From contig UQRU01000119.1 of assembly GCA_900543475.1 (NCBI GenBank), positions 1-6,402 of the forward strand: a stretch of DNA of 6,402 nt, read 5' to 3'. The position numbers and the translations under genes were made by a program. This document shows, piece after piece, positions 3,744 to 6,402 of the stretch. The notes below the pieces were generated by a model. The model worked only from the letters and a program-made list of their open reading frames with translations, was not told the DNA's origin and made no database searches. This DNA comes from an uncultured Eubacteriales bacterium (GTDB taxonomy: Bacteria > Bacillota > Clostridia > Christensenellales > CAG-138). How positions within the stretch are numbered: the first letter of the stretch is position 1; every line of letters begins with the position of its first letter.

Positions 3744-6293
3744 ATGGAAAAGCGTAAATTTGAAATAACCGGTATGACCTGTTCCGCCTGCGTGGCCCAT
3801 GTGGAGCGGGCGGTAAAAAAGCTGGGGGCGGAGGAAGTTTCCGTCAGCCTGATGACCAATGGCATGACCCTTTGCGGGGATATGCCGGATGCGCAAATCG
3901 TAGAAGCGGTGGAAAAGGCGGGTTACGGCTGCCGTCCGGCAGGCCGGCCGGGCCAGCAGCCGGTCGCCAAGCAGGCATCCGGCCAGGACGCCTATCAAAA
4001 GGAGGCTGCCGCAGCCAAGAAACGGCTTTGGCTGTCCGTGGGCTTTCTGGTGGTGCTCATGTACGTTTCTATGGAGCATATGTTCGGCTGGCCCCTGCCG
4101 GCGTTTTTGCTGGGCCATGAAAACGCGGTGAGCTTTGCCTTTACCCAGTTTTTACTGGCGCTGCCTATCCTGTATCTAAACCGGAGCTATTATAGCGGCG
4201 GCATTCCCGCCCTGCTTCATGGGGCCCCCAATATGGACTCCCTGGTGGCCATCGGCTCCGGGGCGGCGCTCCTGTACGGGGTGTTTGCCATCTATATGAT
4301 GAGCTATGGCCTGGGCCATGGGGATATGGATATGGTGGCCCAATACCATGGGGATTTATATTTTGAATCCGCCGGCATGATCCTGACCCTGGTGACGGTG
4401 GGCAAATATTTGGAGCGCAAAAGCAAGAGCAAAACTGGAGAAAGCATTCAGAAGCTCATGGATCTGGCGCCGGACACCGCCCTGCTTTACAAGGACGGGG
4501 CGGAAATAGAGGTGCCGGTGCAGCAGGTGCAGCCCGGGGACATCCTGGTGGTGAAGCCTGGGGGACGGATCCCAGTGGACGGCACGGTAACGGAGGGCGG
4601 CAGTTCCGTGGACGAGAGCGCCCTTACCGGGGAAAGCATGCCCGCCTACAAGCAGCCCGGGGACAAGGTGCGGGCCGGTTGCGTCAACGGCAGCGGCAGC
4701 CTGCGCTTCCGGGCGGAGCAGGTGGGGGAGGATACTACCCTGTCCGCCATGATCCGCCTGGTGGAGGAGGCGGCGGGCAGCAAGGCCCCCATCGCCAAGC
4801 TGGCGGATAAGGTGGCCGGCGTGTTCGTGCCCTGCGTCATGGCCATAGCCCTGGTGGCGGCCATAGCCTGGCTGCTGGCCGGGGCCGGGGCGGAATTCGC
4901 CATCAGCACCGGCATTGCGGTCCTGGTGGTATCCTGCCCCTGCGCCCTGGGCCTGGCTACGCCGGTGGCCATCATGGTAGGCACCGGGAAAGGGGCGGAA
5001 CAGGGCATCCTGATCAAATCCGCCGAGGCCCTGGAAACCGCCCACAGCGTAGACATTGTGACCTTGGATAAGACCGGCACCCTCACGGAGGGCAAGCCCC
5101 AGGTCACGGACTGCCGCCCCGCGCCCGGGGTGGACGCCCGGCGCCTTGTCGCCATGGCCGCTGCCCTGGAGCAAAATAGCGAGCATCCCCTGGCGGCGGC
5201 GGTGCTGGCCTATGGCCAGGCCCAGGGCGCGCCATCCTTGGCCCTGCGTGAATTTGCTTCCATCCCCGGCAAGGGGGTAGAGGCCCAATTGGAAGGCCGG
5301 CCCTGCCTGGCGGGCAACCAAGCCCTGATGGAGGAACGGCAGGTGGACGTATCCCCCCTGGCGGCCCAGGCCCAGGCCTTGGCCCAGCAGGGGAAGACCC
5401 TGCTCTACGTGGCGGAGGACGGGGTGTTGCTGGGGCTAATGGCCTGTGCGGACGTGGTGAAGCCCACCTCCAAGGCGGCCCTGGACGCCTTCCGGGCCCT
5501 GGGCATCCGCACGGTGATGCTCACCGGCGACAACCCCACCACGGCCCAGGCCATTGGGGCGGAGCTGGGCATGGCGGAGGTCCACGCGGGGATCCTGCCC
5601 CAGGATAAGGCCCGGATCGTGGAGGAACTAAAGACCCGGGGCAAGGTAGCCATGATCGGGGACGGCATCAACGACGCCCCGGCCTTGGCCACGGCGGACG
5701 TGGGGATCGCCATCGGCGCGGGCACGGACATCGCCATTGAGGCGGCGGATATCGTGCTGGTGCGAGGGGACTTGATGGACGCGGTGGGGGCGGTGGAATT
5801 GAGCCGGGCCGTGCTGCGCAATATAAAGGAAAACCTGTTCTGGGCCTTCTTCTATAACGCCATCGGCATCCCCTTGGCGGCGGGGGTATTCTTTTCCGCC
5901 CTGGGCTGGCAGCTGAGCCCCATGTTTGGGGCGGCGGCCATGAGCCTGAGCTCCGTGTGCGTGGTGAGCAACGCCCTGCGCCTGCGGGGCTTCAAACCCA
6001 AATACGCCGCGTCCAAGCCGGCCGCAACCCATGCCGCCGCCCTTGGCACGCCGGAAGATAAACAAAAAGGAGAAACAATCGCCATGGAAAAGACCATTCA
6101 GATCGAAGGCATGATGTGCGCCCATTGCGTGGCCCATGTGCAAAAGGCCCTGGAAGGGGTGGCGGGGGTATCCGCGGTTGCCGTATCCCTGGAGCAGGGA
6201 AACGCCAAGGTAACCCTCCAGTCGCCCGTTGCGGACGAGGCCTTGAAACAGGCGGTGGAGGACGCCGGCTATACGGTGACCGGCATCCAATAA
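3744..6293 (+). CDS. copA: Cu(I)-exporting P1B-1 ATPase with C-terminal CopZ domain
   Basis: This 849-residue membrane pump should export Cu(I) from the cytoplasm at the cost of ATP. An N-terminal HMA domain has GMTCSAC (10-16). About eight membrane segments are visible near 92-112, 126-147, 163-187, 206-224, 353-379, 385-411, 693-719 and 721-744. The actuator has TGES (295-298), the phosphorylation site is DKTGT (442-446), the nucleotide domain has SEHPL (479-483), and the hinge has TGDN (594-597) and GDGIND (639-644). Cu(I) selectivity is indicated by CPC (398-400), YN (704-705) and MSLSS (733-737). A 30-residue Ala/Lys/Pro-rich linker then leads to a second HMA domain (781-849) with GMMCAHC (789-795). 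The ATG has a GAGGAAGGG Shine-Dalgarno sequence about 11 bases upstream and lies about 27 bases after the predicted start site. The C-terminal domain may also be translated separately. Confidence 0.95.
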   Translation: MEKRKFEITGMTCSACVAHVERAVKKLGAEEVSVSLMTNGMTLCGDMPDAQIVEAVEKAGYGCRPAGRPGQQPVAKQASGQDAYQKEAAAAKKRLWLSVGFLVVLMYVSMEHMFGWPLPAFLLGHENAVSFAFTQFLLALPILYLNRSYYSGGIPALLHGAPNMDSLVAIGSGAALLYGVFAIYMMSYGLGHGDMDMVAQYHGDLYFESAGMILTLVTVGKYLERKSKSKTGESIQKLMDLAPDTALLYKDGAEIEVPVQQVQPGDILVVKPGGRIPVDGTVTEGGSSVDESALTGESMPAYKQPGDKVRAGCVNGSGSLRFRAEQVGEDTTLSAMIRLVEEAAGSKAPIAKLADKVAGVFVPCVMAIALVAAIAWLLAGAGAEFAISTGIAVLVVSCPCALGLATPVAIMVGTGKGAEQGILIKSAEALETAHSVDIVTLDKTGTLTEGKPQVTDCRPAPGVDARRLVAMAAALEQNSEHPLAAAVLAYGQAQGAPSLALREFASIPGKGVEAQLEGRPCLAGNQALMEERQVDVSPLAAQAQALAQQGKTLLYVAEDGVLLGLMACADVVKPTSKAALDAFRALGIRTVMLTGDNPTTAQAIGAELGMAEVHAGILPQDKARIVEELKTRGKVAMIGDGINDAPALATADVGIAIGAGTDIAIEAADIVLVRGDLMDAVGAVELSRAVLRNIKENLFWAFFYNAIGIPLAAGVFFSALGWQLSPMFGAAAMSLSSVCVVSNALRLRGFKPKYAASKPAATHAAALGTPEDKQKGETIAMEKTIQIEGMMCAHCVAHVQKALEGVAGVSAVAVSLEQGNAKVTLQSPVADEALKQAVEDAGYTVTGIQ
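6067..6072 (+). promoter_or_regulatory. Internal ribosome binding site for the CopZ domain
   Basis: AAGGAG, within AAAAAGGAGAAA, lies 11 bases before an in-frame ATG at 6084 inside copA. The codons around it (GAT AAA CAA AAA GGA GAA ACA) are A-rich and A-ending, unlike the GC-ending codons on both sides. That is expected if the bases are kept for initiation rather than for the linker peptide. Confidence 0.55.
6084..6293 (+). CDS. copZ: CopZ-like copper chaperone, internal start within copA
   Basis: Initiation at the internal ATG would yield a 69-residue free HMA protein ending at the same TAA as CopA. It has exactly the length and make-up of a stand-alone CopZ. It starts MEKTIQIEG, carries the Cu(I)-binding GMMCAHC (residues 9-15, ligands C12 and C15, with a His between as is usual for chaperones), and ends EDAGYTVTGIQ, the normal last strand of the fold. 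CopZ delivers Cu(I) to CopA in the cytoplasm. The start is supported by the AAGGAG 11 bases upstream. In many Firmicutes copZ is a separate gene beside copA. That this product is made separately is my inference; the domain itself is certain. The alternative is that it exists only as a tethered C-terminal domain. Confidence 0.45.
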   Translation: MEKTIQIEGMMCAHCVAHVQKALEGVAGVSAVAVSLEQGNAKVTLQSPVADEALKQAVEDAGYTVTGIQ

Positions 6294-6301
6294 GCCCCAA
6301 A

Positions 6302-6330
6302 GGGGAGGCTGCGCGCCTCCCCCTTATTGT
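6302..6330 (+). terminator. Intrinsic terminator of copA
   Basis: GGGGAGGC (6302-6309) pairs with GCCTCCCC (6315-6322) around a five-base loop, and CTTATTGTAT follows. The stem starts eight bases after the TAA stop. The T-tract is interrupted, so it may be a modest terminator. Confidence 0.6.
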
Positions 6331-6332
6331 AT

Positions 6333-6360
6333 AAGAAAACCACTCGCTGGGCGAGTGGTT
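6333..6360 (-). terminator. Edge hairpin: opposing terminator or mobile-element end
   Basis: A perfect 10-bp stem (AACCACTCGC at 6338-6347, GCGAGTGGTT at 6351-6360) has a three-base loop. On the minus strand it runs into TTCTTATAC, so it could terminate a minus-strand gene beyond the right edge, back to back with the copA terminator. It could also be a subterminal hairpin of an IS200/IS605-type element. The last 40 bases (6362-6402) hold no feature I can support. Confidence 0.4.
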
Positions 6361-6402
6361 CAAAAGAAGCCTAGTGGCGATGATGTAGACAGAAAAACTC
6401 CC

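Noticed and set aside
3996..4006. AAAAGGAGG inside copA after the first HMA domain, as a possible frameshift or internal start signal like that of E. coli copA
   Set aside because: No usable start codon follows at the right distance, and the -1 frame stays open for more than 100 bases, so a short chaperone-only product would not result.
4356..5321. Minus-strand open frame of 321 codons inside copA
   Set aside because: It is a shadow of copA core motifs, with His/Gln/Gly-rich composition and no start signals.

Overview
The window looks like chromosomal DNA of a GC-rich anaerobic Firmicute, probably a gut-type member of the Clostridia. This rests on the [FeFe] hydrogenase, strong AGGAGG-type ribosome binding sites, sigma-A-like promoters, intrinsic terminators and protein family flavour. 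No rRNA, tRNA or CRISPR array is visible. Three large genes are present, and each appears to have its own promoter.

Layout from left to right: (i) 1-107 is non-coding and packed with GC-rich hairpins, followed by an intrinsic terminator (121-155) for the first gene. (ii) 187-1320, minus strand, encodes a YghO-like double-GNAT-fold protein. It has an extended -10 promoter (1362-1390) and a G-tract pseudo-palindrome in its leader that resembles CsoR-family operators. (iii) 1321-1516 holds that promoter and the terminator of the next gene. (iv) 1517-3241, minus strand, encodes a 574-residue [FeFe] hydrogenase with a full set of N-terminal Fe-S domains, a TTGACA promoter and a leader hairpin. No NADH-binding partner subunit is adjacent in the window. 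(v) 3242-3743 is a 502-base divergent intergenic region. It contains two minus-oriented terminator-like hairpins with no recognisable gene in front of them, short direct repeats, and the copA promoter framed by an inverted repeat. (vi) 3744-6293, plus strand, encodes a P1B-1 Cu(I) ATPase (CopA). Its last 69 codons are a complete CopZ-like metallochaperone domain with its own Shine-Dalgarno sequence and ATG. (vii) 6294-6402 holds the copA terminator and a second perfect hairpin at the window edge, which could be a terminator for an opposing gene or the end of a mobile element.

The most interesting feature is the copA/copZ arrangement. The chaperone is fused in frame to the C-terminus of the pump, yet the linker codons immediately before it switch to an A-rich run that spells a good ribosome binding site at normal distance from an in-frame ATG. 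One gene may therefore make both a pump with a tethered chaperone and a free CopZ. The hydrogenase and the GNAT-like gene are separate transcription units, and no functional link to copper is established. One possible link is the CsoR-like element in front of the GNAT-like gene. No copper-responsive regulator gene is present in the window.
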